Assembly: GCF_947623445.1 (NCBI RefSeq) | Contig: NC_135248.1 | Coordinates: 14,517,820 to 14,581,819 of the forward strand | DNA length: 64,000 nt | Source of the DNA: Clavelina lepadiformis | Taxonomy: Eukaryota; Chordata; Ascidiacea; Aplousobranchia; Clavelinidae | Direction: 5' to 3' | Shown: positions 47,105 to 57,525 of the stretch, one piece after another | Layout of the letters: each line of letters begins with the position of its first letter | Position numbering within the stretch: position 1 is the stretch's first letter | Notes under the pieces: model-generated | The model's database searches: none | Seen by the model: the letters and a program-made list of their open reading frames with translations, nothing else | Told to the model about the DNA's origin: nothing | Made by a program: the position numbers and the translations under genes

Positions 47105-48390
47105 TATAAAGTAGTAACCTAAATGTTTTAGAGTGAGGCGAGCAAGGCGGTCGCCTTAGGCCTACCCCCCGTTTATGTATACGTGCTCAAAAGGAATAAA
47201 CATTGAATGCAAGTATTATTGTTGACTAGAAGTGGGCAGTCGGCACTTTGAAAGTACCGTCCGTAACGGTACCGGTACTTGACAAAACATGTACCGGTAC
47301 CGACGGTTCCGGTATTCGGTACTATTTTTAAAAAGTAGTTCGTTATTTTGCCGGTATGGTGACGGTACTTTTTGTACAGCAGATCCTGTTGCAAGTGCAT
47401 TTTTTGCCGATCTTATGGTCTCGCTAAAGGTTACTTCAGGTCAAAAATATGTGAGCTCACTCTTTGCAACTTCATTAGATATTTTTAGATTAAAAATAAA
47501 CGTACAGAAAGTGCTCAAGTTAGCACTAAGTGTCAATTAAAAGAAGTTTTAAAAAATATACTTTTCAAAACCTTGAAGTAATCATTTAAAAGTACCAAGT
47601 ATATACTTGCTTATATTTCTTGAAAAAAGGAATTCGTTGCAGGGATTTGGTACTTTTAAAATTCAGTACTGACAATACCAGTTTCAATACTGAAAAAGTA
47701 CTACAGTACACGAATTCACTACTATAATACTGCGGTACTGCACACCTTTTGTGTTGACTGCATGCAGTTCAGGACACTAGGACAGAAGTCATTCGTTGGT
47801 TTTAAAATGCTACTTGGTCATTTGAACTGTATTAAGAATAGAGAAAGGTTGTGTAAGTCTCCTACTTTGAGATTACTTTCATATAGCTTGATGCTTAAAC
47901 GGTCACGCAATTTAAAACATCATGCCAAGATGAAAAAAGGTTGTCTTCCCTGCTGGCAAATCTCTGAGGTATTGGGTGCTCTATAGCAACAAAAACATGG
48001 AGGTTCTGAGATCTTGGTGGCCATAAAGCATTATTTAGAGAAATGCTCAAATTTTATCGTTTTTTTTTTTTTTAGAAAAACAAACTTTTATATATGCTAG
48101 AGTCTAGCAGCTAGACTATGATGTTTTCTCCCGGACCCCGTATAGGATAGAATGCTACGTTTCCCGTAATTTTGGGGGCGACAAGCTTAAATAGCGCCGT
48201 ATCTCAACTTGGGTCTCTCCAAACCTAAAATCACATTTTGATCCCTAACTTAAATGTTGTAACATAGTTCCGTAAATCTAACTTCACTGAAATCTTAAAT
48301 AGCTTAAATCAATTTTTGAATACCCATTCTCCTAACCGCTTAGCTTTAACAATAGGCTGCATGACCTATATGCGGTGAAATAGTCACCTC
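47105..48390. other. About 1.3 kb insertion specific to the right arm
   Basis: Arm homology breaks after GACATTCGGCAATGTTATAAAG and resumes at TAAATTATAACTTGCAGAGG, against continuous sequence at about 12,735 in the left arm. The insert contains the hAT-like MITE at 47,228-47,751 and, at its right end, a sequence (CCCATTCTCCTAACCGC ... AATAGGCTGCATGA) also found near 63,780-63,830. It is therefore probably a repetitive element of its own; its family is not recognised. Confidence 0.6.
47228..47751. mobile_element. hAT-like MITE rich in GGTAC motifs
   Basis: Flanked by an exact 8-base direct repeat, TGTTGACT (47,220-47,227 and 47,752-47,759). The ends are only loosely inverted (AGAAGTGGGCAGTCGGCA against AAAAGGTGTGCAGTACCGCA). 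The interior repeats GGTACCGGTAC and AGTACC phrases. The target duplication is the main support; the exact terminal base is uncertain. Confidence 0.65.
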
Positions 48391-48675
48391 GTAAATTATA
48401 ACTTGCAGAGGTTACATTATCATTTCTGTGGTCTAGTTCTGAATCTATTGAATTTTGAAAGGATAACATGAAGATAACTACGCTACATTAAGAGTAAAAA
48501 GACATCTAATAATATATCCTCAAAACATTTGTAATTATAAAACTAACATGTAGACCTAACTAAAATGAATATTATTGGAAAAATACATTTGTTAAAATAT
48601 GAATTAGGATGAAATAGTATTTTCACATACTAAAGTGCAAAATGTTGTTCAATAACAGAAAATTGTTTTAGCATT

Positions 48676-49671
48676 ATGTCTGTCGGAGTAATACCAGTGG
48701 TTGATTACAACTCATGTGGATTACATGTGAGCAACCAGCAACTGAAAAAAGAAGATCTTTACAATGCTGGCAAAGAGTTAGTCGACGCTTTCTCCACGCT
48801 TGGGTTTGTTTACCTGACAAACAGCGGCGTTGATCCTCAGCTTTTGACGGAAGCACGAGAAATTACAAACAGATTTTTCAGATTGCAGTCATCCCAGAAG
48901 CAGCGGTATTCGATGGAGGAAAGCATTGCGTTTGGATATATTGGTTTGGGCAGAGAGGAAGCTGGATATGGCGAAGTTGGTGATTTTAAGGAAGCTTTCA
49001 ATTTTGATGGAAATTCTGTTTTTAATCATCCCAACAAGTTACCTGAAGACATCTGTCCTGGAATTTTGGATTTTACAAAGAAGTTCATGGCCACTGGTAG
49101 GAAACTGGCAGAAAGAATCATGGACTCCCTCACTATGGGAATGGAATTGAAAGAAGAAAGTAACTTGAAAAAGTATCACCGCAATCTTCATAATGAAGGA
49201 AACATAACACAAATGCGTCTGAATTATTACGGATCTGCAACTGATAATAATCTGAAAGCTGGCCGGGTTCGTCTTGGAGCGCACACAGATTGGGGAACTT
49301 TCACACTCTTATTTCAAGATAATGTGGGAGGTTTGCAGTTGGAACACAATGGAGACTTCATTGACGCTGTTCCTCTGCAAAATGCCATCGTAATCAACAT
49401 AGGAGACAGCTTAAATCTTCTTTCGTGTGGTCAGTTGAAATCGAAAGAGCACAGAGTGGTTGTACCGGAAGAGGAAGTCAGGCAGAAGCTGACTCGTCAC
49501 TCCTACGTTTATTTTTTAGCTCCTGACGATGATGCTGTGATAAATCATCCGTTGCTTTACAAAGATGAAGAGAAAAATGAAAAGAATTTCAAGAACCTGC
49601 CATTTCCACTCAATTTCGAGAAGCTTTGCAGCCGAAAATTTGCTGAAATCCACGTTCCAAAACAAGCTTAA
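48676..49671 (+). CDS. 2-oxoglutarate/Fe(II)-dependent oxygenase, isopenicillin-N-synthase-like, right copy
   Basis: A 331-aa intronless paralogue of the minus-strand gene at 11,452-12,447, with the same length and no indels. The iron ligands H203, D205 and H259 and the 2-oxoglutarate-binding R274/S276 are all kept. Differences cluster at residues 174-179 (DSNNSA here becomes EGNITQ) and near the C-terminus (296-321), away from the catalytic core. Both the ATG context and the upstream 230 bases match the left copy. Divergence of about 6% at protein level means the two are true paralogues, not one locus assembled twice. Confidence 0.9.
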   Translation: MSVGVIPVVDYNSCGLHVSNQQLKKEDLYNAGKELVDAFSTLGFVYLTNSGVDPQLLTEAREITNRFFRLQSSQKQRYSMEESIAFGYIGLGREEAGYGEVGDFKEAFNFDGNSVFNHPNKLPEDICPGILDFTKKFMATGRKLAERIMDSLTMGMELKEESNLKKYHRNLHNEGNITQMRLNYYGSATDNNLKAGRVRLGAHTDWGTFTLLFQDNVGGLQLEHNGDFIDAVPLQNAIVINIGDSLNLLSCGQLKSKEHRVVVPEEEVRQKLTRHSYVYFLAPDDDAVINHPLLYKDEEKNEKNFKNLPFPLNFEKLCSRKFAEIHVPKQA

Positions 49672-50830
49672 TTGTGAGAGACGTTTTGGAGTTTTATAAC
49701 TTACACTTGAAGAGAACAATTATTGACTAAACCCAATGCAGTTACATAGTATCGAGAACTGTAGTCACATGAAACTACATATTCTAACTAAACTATTTTC
49801 TAGCTAATGTTTCCTATAACGTTTATTGGGAAGAAGCATTGTAAGGCCAAGATTTTGTTAAATTTGTTCTTGATATGTTTTTATTGTTATTTTTAGCTTT
49901 CTGCCATTGTATTCAATTTTTAAAAAGTGGCATTATTATTTACAGCTGTGCTATAATTTCTTGGGGCATTTGATTTTGGCAAACCAGACTATGCAGCTGT
50001 AATCTGTTGGTAATGTTGGTATAAATATTTTCTTACTCAACCAGCAAGCAGCATGAATGCCAATATCCTTATCGGCAATACGTACATGACGTTGGCAAAT
50101 ATATGTGCACACACTGCACAATAAATCTGAATTTTATTAAAAAGCAGTATTTTTTAATCATCGTATTTGTAGTTGTTAATGTGTCTTCTGTTATCTAACG
50201 CCCATGAATTCATGAAAGGTTTGCTAGTGTGATTTCCAATTAACACAAATACTTGATCAGACAAGTTTTGTGACAAACTCAAGCACAACATAAGTCATTC
50301 CAGATTTTATCCGAAAATAGGCGACATGGTATTATCCATATATCAAATTACATTATGCTGGCTGTCTTTGTAAATTCTTTCATGTTAAATTTGTTTTGTC
50401 TGCTTGCTTCAGTGTTACCTTTCTTTTGTATATGAGATTATTTCTTGGCATAATGAAACTTGCAATGTAAGCTTTATTCAAATAAACTTCATTAACAAAA
50501 TAATCCAAAATGGCAAGTTTTAATTGGTAGTTTTAGTAATTTAGATGTTGTCGATGGGCTTTGGTTCAACACCAAACTGTATTAAACTGTTGTCGCAAGT
50601 TTATGGCTGAAGATTACTATAATGTCGTCATCGGCAACAAGATACCTATCAAAGTCGATCCTTAAACATCATCATCGTGGTGGCACACATCACAGCTTCT
50701 GCACAAGCTACAGCTGTAGTGTCATTCGATCAACGAAACCGAACCAAAGCACAGACTTTCAAAAACATTTCTGGGCCGGTAAATGATTAAAACTTAACGT
50801 TTTTGTCGATTGAAGGATTTTAGTTGCAAT

Positions 50831-51060
50831 CAATGTTCCCTCTAAGCTGCGCAAATGCGCACTGCTGACACGGTCTCCGCGCACAGAAAATCTGTGCTGC
50901 GCACAAGAAAAAAATCCAACCTGAATTGAAAATAAAATAAACGCATAATAATGGCCACAGTGCGCACGTGGCACGTCTTATGTTGCTCACAGTGGTCCAA
51001 GGGACCGCTCAGGGAGTTACTGTGTCTGCTCAGACTCGTGAAAAATTAGATGGAACATTG
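50831..51060. mobile_element. 230-base hAT MITE, absent from the left arm
   Basis: Starts CAATGTTCCCTCTAA and ends TTAGATGGAACATTG, inverted repeats of 15 bases with one mismatch. It is bounded by an exact 8-base target duplication, GTTGCAAT (50,823-50,830 and 51,061-51,068). The left arm at about 10,250 carries the uninterrupted site ACATTGCAACTAAAAT, so the insertion is younger than the arm duplication. Confidence 0.95.
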
Positions 51061-51109
51061 GTTGCAATGTGTGAAGAAGTAAATGGATCTCATATACGAT
51101 ATAACTATA

Positions 51110-51310
51110 TCGTTGTCAGGGTGTGACTTCCTCTACTCCATTTATTGTAGAAAACTGCACAGTGACGACCAAGTTACTATTAGTTTTGTATGTGAGTTGG
51201 CCTTAAAGTTGCGAACCCAGCAACACTGCAGTTGAGAACCCGTGCTATCAACTCATATCACAACTTACTTATAAATTTGCGCTATTACACTCTTAAATGT
51301 TAACTAACAG
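51110..51310 (-). repeat. Strongly conserved 3' flanking segment, copy 3
   Basis: Reversed copy of the block described at 5,165-5,360, lying downstream of the RTF1-like gene at 51,607-52,713. Confidence 0.6.
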
Positions 51311-51606
51311 TAACACTCCAATCTTTTATTCACTTGTTTGATAAAAATTGTAATTTTATTTCAATCAACGATTCTGGTAAAAACATTGCACACAAATATC
51401 AGCTCATTTACAATAAAAATAAATCTCACATATAAACACAATGGCTGTCAATTTGACTTACAATAAGGAACGACATCAGAGGGAACTTAATGTTTATATC
51501 TAACCCATGCGCTTTTTATTATCAGCCAGACTAAGTGATCGATGGCGTGGGTCCGAGTCAACACTCCGTGTATTTACTTTGGTTTCAATGATTTGCGAAA
51601 CGTTCT

Positions 51607-52713
51607 TCAATCTTCCTTGCAGGTGTAACTGACACCGACTGAATGATTCTGTCGTTGATTGCGCAGGTAAGTGGGTCGTTCTTTCAGGTCATCTAATAGT
51701 TTGGTCAGTCTATCCACTTCAGCAGTGTCACGCCGCCACTGGGCCATTCTTCTCAATGCAAAATTGATTTGAGTCTTTTCGAACATAAGCTTGCTTATGC
51801 ACGATTGCACTTTGTCGACGGCCGCTTGCTTCTTTGTGATGTCTTCGAAGCTCGGAAGACGCTCCCCCGCTTCTTCCATCGCTTGCCTCCACTTCAAGAA
51901 CTCGGAATCGGTAAAGTCAGAATTGGACATACATTGAAGGGTGAAGACGCGCTTGTGCTGACCGTGCTTCAGCATTAAACCCACATTTGTCCGAACCTTT
52001 CCAAGCTGGTAAGATTTGACTGTTTGAACAACGTCCACTATTTCGGCCATTACATAAGGCGGCCTACTTTCCTCTTCACCAACCCAAACGCGGACGTAGC
52101 ATCCCAAAACGGTTTCTTTGAAAATAGGAAAATGGATCCAGTCTTCCAAATTGAATCTTGACAATCGAATAGTTGATAGTTTGTCCTTGATAAGTAAAGG
52201 TTTACTTTTAACATTGTTTGCTCGACCATCTTTGTCTGATGTTTGAGCAACTTCTTCATCAAAGCCAGAATCTGAACAATGGGACACCATGAAGGCAGAT
52301 CGGCTCCTGTACAGCGGCTTTTCATCATCGTCATTATGAGAGTAGACGTCACTGACTTGCAAATTCTGCTTTACCGCTTTGTTCTTCATTGGTTGTCTTT
52401 CCAATTTCAGATCGAGCACGATTCTGTTATGGTTCCCGTTTTTCTTTTTAATAATTCTCCATCTGTCAGAAGGTACCGATAAGATAGATGGAGAACTAGG
52501 GATGGATATGTTTGTGCTTTGCTTTGGTTTAAGTGCTTTTTCGTCAACAGATTTTGTTTTCGATGTCAACATTTTGGGTTTCGTCGAAGTGGTGCCGATC
52601 TTTGGACGTTTTGCTGCAGATAAATGACCTACTTGAGCAAGGTCTTCACTTTCGGTTTTATCTGAACCAGAGAAATCTGGATTCTTCCTTTTTCTATTCA
52701 TTCTTTTCATCAT
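51607..52713 (-). CDS. RTF1-like Plus3-domain protein lacking the histone-modification domain (copy 3)
   Basis: The 368-aa sister of copy 2 starts MMKRMNRKRKNPDFSGSDKT. It shares the same internal loss of the histone-modification domain (DEKALK joined to PKQSTNISIPSSP), so that deletion predates the arm duplication. The Plus3 domain is complete (IRLSRFNLEDW, ETVLGCYVRVWVGEEE, LKHGQHKR, SEFLKWRQAMEEAGERL). It lacks a short block (KTDLLKQRR in copy 2). It ends SVGVSYTCKED, in the frame of copy 1, at a TGA where copy 1 continues. A relic of the lost C-terminus (LADNKKRMG, then stop) lies near 51,500-51,535. TATA box and 5' exon are upstream. Confidence 0.75.
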   Translation of the reverse strand: MMKRMNRKRKNPDFSGSDKTESEDLAQVGHLSAAKRPKIGTTSTKPKMLTSKTKSVDEKALKPKQSTNISIPSSPSILSVPSDRWRIIKKKNGNHNRIVLDLKLERQPMKNKAVKQNLQVSDVYSHNDDDEKPLYRSRSAFMVSHCSDSGFDEEVAQTSDKDGRANNVKSKPLLIKDKLSTIRLSRFNLEDWIHFPIFKETVLGCYVRVWVGEEESRPPYVMAEIVDVVQTVKSYQLGKVRTNVGLMLKHGQHKRVFTLQCMSNSDFTDSEFLKWRQAMEEAGERLPSFEDITKKQAAVDKVQSCISKLMFEKTQINFALRRMAQWRRDTAEVDRLTKLLDDLKERPTYLRNQRQNHSVGVSYTCKED

Positions 52714-53018
52714 TTTTGTTGCAGAAAGAGGATTTAATTTGTTTAATGAAATGCTACGACTAGTAAAACTTGATGCTATATTTGTAAAATAAAAACGTTT
52801 TGAATAACAAAATTTGGTTTAAAAATAAGCGAAATGAAACTAAACAAAAAGCTTGAGAAGCTTAAAATACTTTAAATTAATAAATAACTCCAATAGGTAA
52901 AAATCTACTTCATGCTGTCATGACGAGACTCATTACTTCAACTAAGATACAACGACAACTTTCAACTCAATATCGTTTTCCTTTGGCGAATCTATTACAA
53001 TTACATTATTATGCTCAC

Positions 53019-53085
53019 CTTAAATAACTTTCCTTGTCTGGTAAGTTGCTAAGCTGCCATGTAAAAATATGTGAAGCACTCTGAG
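53019..53085 (-). other. Probable 5' noncoding exon of RTF1-like copy 3
   Basis: On the minus strand it reads through CTTAGCAACTTACCAGACAA and ends TTATTTAAG|GTGAGCAT at 53,019/53,018. It matches the 5' exon of copy 2 almost base for base. Confidence 0.5.
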
Positions 53086-53099
53086 TGAGCGGCAGAATA

Positions 53100-53106
53100 A
53101 TTTATA
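53100..53106 (-). promoter_or_regulatory. TATA box of RTF1-like copy 3
   Basis: TATAAAT on the minus strand, in the same context and at the same distance from the exon-1 donor as at 8,173. Confidence 0.6.
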
Positions 53107-54079
53107 GTGTCAGACGTTTACTATTGCAACATAAATAAATGTTATCCACCTGCGCTTAACAGAAGATAAACCGTGATGGCAAAGTTGTTAGGAACGATTA
53201 CATCGGCGCAAGTAAAAATAAGCTTCGATCTGAAAACAACTTAGGTCTGATAAGATGATATTATCACCGTACATCTCATCAAGTTTAGAATGGTCTTCCA
53301 ACCACGCAATGAAACCTTCGTCAACAAAATTCTCAAAACAGCTAGATTAAGCCTTTGGAAGATATGACGCTGATTGAACGACGATAAAAGCATGTTACTG
53401 TTAATTGTTACAAAGGATAGACCGACGGTAGAAAATATGGCAAAGAGCATCAAGTGAAAACGCCAAATGTCATTTTTGAATGTTTGCTTGTTTAAAGACA
53501 AATCTAATTATTTAATAAGGAATATTTCTTGGATATCCTTTGTGTAGTGAATTTTAAATGAATGTTAATATTTTTCAATGTTCTCTTGACATTTTGTTGT
53601 TGACGCGTCCTTTGTATAATCTGAAATCTGGTCTTTTAACTGTATAAATGAGATCCGTTTAGCATCCTCCCAGTTGACACCTGTATTCATCAGTAGAAGA
53701 ATTAACATTCAAGAATCAAACAACAACGTCGCAAGGCTGTTTTCTGGGGCAATTCTGCCTGTATGTAAATAATCCAAGTTACAAGTAAACGTCGCCATTT
53801 AATATAGAAAAAAATTTACTTTAATGCGTTGGTTGTGTCGCGTTTGGCGGCAAGTGTCACGAGATTCTAGAAAAAAAACAATGCGCGACCGCTTTGACTC
53901 CAAACTGAAAAATATTTTGTCCGATTAAAATTTGTCTGCTCTCTTGGTTGCCGCTTCTGTTTTCCTAAAAAAAGAAAAAGCGGTTTTTATTAGATGAATG
54001 TTTTTCGCTTCTCGATTTTGGATCGTATTTGCAAAGTTTTGTGCTTTTCAAATTTGTCTCTAAATTCTTTTCTTGGTGT

Positions 54080-54268
54080 TTATTCATTGAGGGATTTTGA
54101 TTTCGATTTCAGCATTTTGGGTTTCGTTGAATTGATGCCGATCTTTCGACGTTTTGCTGCAGATAAATGACCTACTTGAGCAAGGTCTTCACTTTCGGTT
54201 TTATCTGAACCAGAGAAATCTGGATTCTTTCTCTTGCTGTTGTTCATTTCGTCGATCAATAAATTCAA
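54080..54268 (-). pseudogene. Truncated RTF1-like copy 4
   Basis: Only the first 62 codons remain, from MNLLIDEMNNSKRKNPDFSG to KSKSLNE and a stop. The part before the usual start (LLIDEMN) matches LLVDEMN upstream of copy 1's ATG, so it corresponds to copy 1 rather than copy 2. Everything from the histone-modification domain onward is missing. Its presumed 5' exon donor is also lost (the bases matching GTGAGC read TTGAGC near 54,645). Not expected to be functional. Confidence 0.75.
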
Positions 54269-54731
54269 TGCTATGATCAGAAAGAATACATATTTGTGAC
54301 GAAATATGTCTTAATCGCTATAAAATGATATGAAAAAAATGTTTACAATCACAAAGCGCTTTAACCAGTTTAGTTTCCTTTTGTTTAAAAAATAGGATTT
54401 AATTTATTTAATAAAATGCTACAACTAGTAGAATAAGAACGTTTTGGATAACAAAACTTACTTTAAAAATGAACGAAATAAAACTAACTGAAAACCTTGA
54501 GAAGAAAATACTTTAAATTAATAAATAACACCAATGGGTTAAAATCTACTTGTTGTCGTCAGGGAATTGGACTCATCATTTCAAACACAACACCAAATTT
54601 AATAATAATTATTATTGCTTCCTTTGGCAAATCTATTACTCGTTGCTCAATTTAAACAACTTACCCTTTCTAGTAAGTTGCTAAGTTGCCATGTAAAAAT
54701 ATGTGAAGCACTCTGAGTGAGCGACAGAATA

Positions 54732-54738
54732 ATTTATA
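54732..54738 (-). promoter_or_regulatory. TATA box relic of RTF1-like copy 4
   Basis: TATAAAT on the minus strand with the same neighbours (GTCTGACAC upstream, CGCTCACTCAGAGTGCTTCA downstream) as the other copies, although the gene it served is truncated. Confidence 0.45.
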
Positions 54739-56763
54739 GTGTCAGACGTTTACTGTTGCAACATGAACAAATGTTATCCACCTGCGTTTAACAGAAGATA
54801 AGACGATGTCCGCAAGGTGTTACCAACAAGTACGGCGATAACGGATAATTACGGCGCAGTCGGGAAGGTGTGAAGAACGATTACATCGGCGCAAGTACAA
54901 ATGAACTTCGATCAGAAAACTACTCAGGTCAGATAAGATGATATTATCACCGTACATCTAATCAACCACGCAATGAAACCTTCCTCAAGAAAATTCTCAA
55001 AACAACCAGATTAAGCCTTTGGAAGATATGACGCTGCTTCAGTGACGATAAACACCAATTACTATTAAAAGTTAAAAAGGATAGAATGACGGTAGAAAAT
55101 GTGACAAAGAGCATCAAGTAAAAATGCTCATAACTGGATAATTTAATTAATCAAAAACAATGTCATTAATTGTGCATTTTTGAAAGGCAGTACTCCTCAT
55201 TGTAAGAATAACATTTTGTTAGGTTTATTCTTGATAAGTTATTTTTGTAGATTTCATAACTTGTGTGCTGATAGCAACTGGCTTGATTTTTTGTCTTCAC
55301 CGCACTTTTTAAGAAAAATAAAATCAACGTAAATTACACAACTAGGCCTATTGAAATTTGTATTTCTGAAAAGAAAATTTATAATTGATTCGAGAACTTG
55401 GCTGATTTGTTTTTGATAAATGTTGAAGTTACATAATTTAAAATAGAAGCTGTTCATTGTCGTTATATAACACATGATGCCAGATCTCTGAAGCCTACGT
55501 CATAAAAGCAATAGCAATACAATAACTTAGCTAGGCCTGGACCTAGAGTACTAAATGGACATCTAGGACAAATGACTAGAAACACAAAGTCTGACTTGCT
55601 TAGACTACATAAAAGTAAATACGATTTTCTGAATAACAACGTATGTTGCTGTGATTGCGTTTAAACTAAAATCGATTTCAACAATTTATCACAATATTTA
55701 TGATTTCTATAACAACACGTTCTGGCAGCTCCGCCCGTGTTTCCTAATTTAGCGCCTTTCCTGTTAGATGTCACGTTGAAACTTCAAAATTCTTTGCTTG
55801 AATGCTGTTGAGTGTGGTTAAAAATGTTATCCGAAGCAGAAGTATTTAACCATTTTTTAAATTAAGACTTTTTTAATGCAAAACCTTTAAGTTTTGTGTT
55901 AGCGCTTATTTGACTAAAATGTTATAGCTTCTAAGTTGCATGTTTTAAGATTTTGGGGATTTTCCATTTTCCCTTGTCATTTAGTTGTTGTTGAGCATTT
56001 TTTAAATTTCGTTATATCTTCTAGCACGTTTAATTTTTGCCTAGAATACATAATGGCAAAAATAAACAAAACGCTGTAAAATAAAAGATTAGGTCAGTTT
56101 TTAATTTATTATTTTGCTACATACTGCCTCGTGTGTTTATTTTGCATTGTGGCGCTTTGGTAAAAGGTCGTTTTGTCACTTTGTGTCATTGTCCAATCCG
56201 GGATTGCTTCCTGGATGCAAGTTGATCGTAATTTCATGTGAAGGTAAGTTACGATGACAGTTCTCAGAATAACTATTTTTTACCTGAATTTGTCATAGAT
56301 TTTAATTTTAATCATAAGTAGGAAGATTGTGCACACATTGCTTGAATATATCAGCGGTAAATTTTGTGCAATCTTCCATTTTATAACTTTGTCATTCTGT
56401 TATTGGCCCCGAGGAGACGACAAAATAGTGCTGGTTGAATAATTTGAATAATGTTCAGATCAAAGTGGTAAAGCCTGGACTGATTTAAGCTTGATGAGTC
56501 GTTTCTAGTAGTGACAGCCCCAATCCGAAAGTACGGCAGTTTTGGACGAGAAATCGTTCGTGCAAAGACACATTAACTCTGATTTTTGGCGTGCATTGCC
56601 CACTCAATTCTTTGTTTAGTGTAATTTTTCCTTCAGACAACCATCGTTTTTTGTTTAGGCCTAGTTGTAAAAAATCAGTGTGATGATAAAATGTTATGTG
56701 TTCAGAGGCTGGTCTTACCTTATGTTAACTTAATTTACCTGTTGAATTATATTATATATACAA

Positions 56764-56792
56764 TTATTTATTATTATTATTATTATTATTAT
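56764..56792. repeat. (ATT)n microsatellite
   Basis: About nine ATT units. No gene context. Confidence 0.9.
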
Positions 56793-57525
56793 ATATTTAT
56801 TTGACTCTATTTTTGCATGCGGTTAGAATACTTTTGTCAGCTGAACCTAACCTTTTGTCAGCTGAAAGGTTTCAATATTACAACAGATATAGGCCTAGGC
56901 CTAGTTCACAAAAAAGGTTTTTATTGTAGGCGCTGTACACTTTCTCAATATTACAAATAACCAAGAAAACTAGTAATACTACTGTTTATAAGATGTCTAA
57001 TACATGAGTTACAATCACCATGACTAGCTTAGACAGCTCGTCTTTTGATTTTGCTGAATCACGCCGTTAACACTCTTGGTCTTGGTGATTCAATAAACTA
57101 CATCTCGATCTCTCTCTCTGCTTGCTGGTAGAAGTGCGACGTTATAAAACGTGAAGCGATGGGAGTAAAAATGTTTGACAAGAAAAACGCAACATTTCAG
57201 AACAAGTGCAGTGAGAAAAACAATGTGCTGGTATTGGGAGTTACATTTAGTTAAAGCTGACACGTAGATTAATAATTATAATTAATCATAAAGTTAAGAA
57301 GCGGGCATTTCCAATAAAGACTTCTTATCAGCACAGTTGCTGGAAAACAACCTGGGAATGTACAAAAAGTAGTGTTCACACAACTTTATTCAGATCAAGT
57401 TTCCAAATATCAAACAACAGTTAAAGTGTTATCAAAAAACGAGTTGATCAACTTCAATTAATAACTAGAAAACGCTTTTCCAAGAAATGCTGAATGGTAT
57501 TAAAAATGCCACCCAAGCCGCTACA

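Larger units (their letters stand above)
46855..57525. repeat. Right arm of the large inverted duplication
   Basis: Reverse complement of the left arm with the same order: oxygenase, RTF1-like copy, second (here truncated) RTF1-like copy, outer noncoding block. At the inner edge, AAACCATAAACAGCTTT (46,867-46,883) mirrors AAAGCTGTTTATGGTTT (12,943-12,959). Arm-specific differences are an insertion of about 1.3 kb at 47,105-48,390, a MITE at 50,831-51,060, loss of about 505 bases near 53,800, and loss of most of RTF1-like copy 4. Confidence 0.88.

Noticed and set aside
968-57525. Inverted duplication as an assembly artefact (two haplotypes joined head to head)
   Set aside because: The arms differ by about 6% in oxygenase protein sequence, by large indels, by a truncated RTF1 copy and by MITE presence, and a unique region of about 34 kb lies between them. 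Not excluded without long reads, but less likely.
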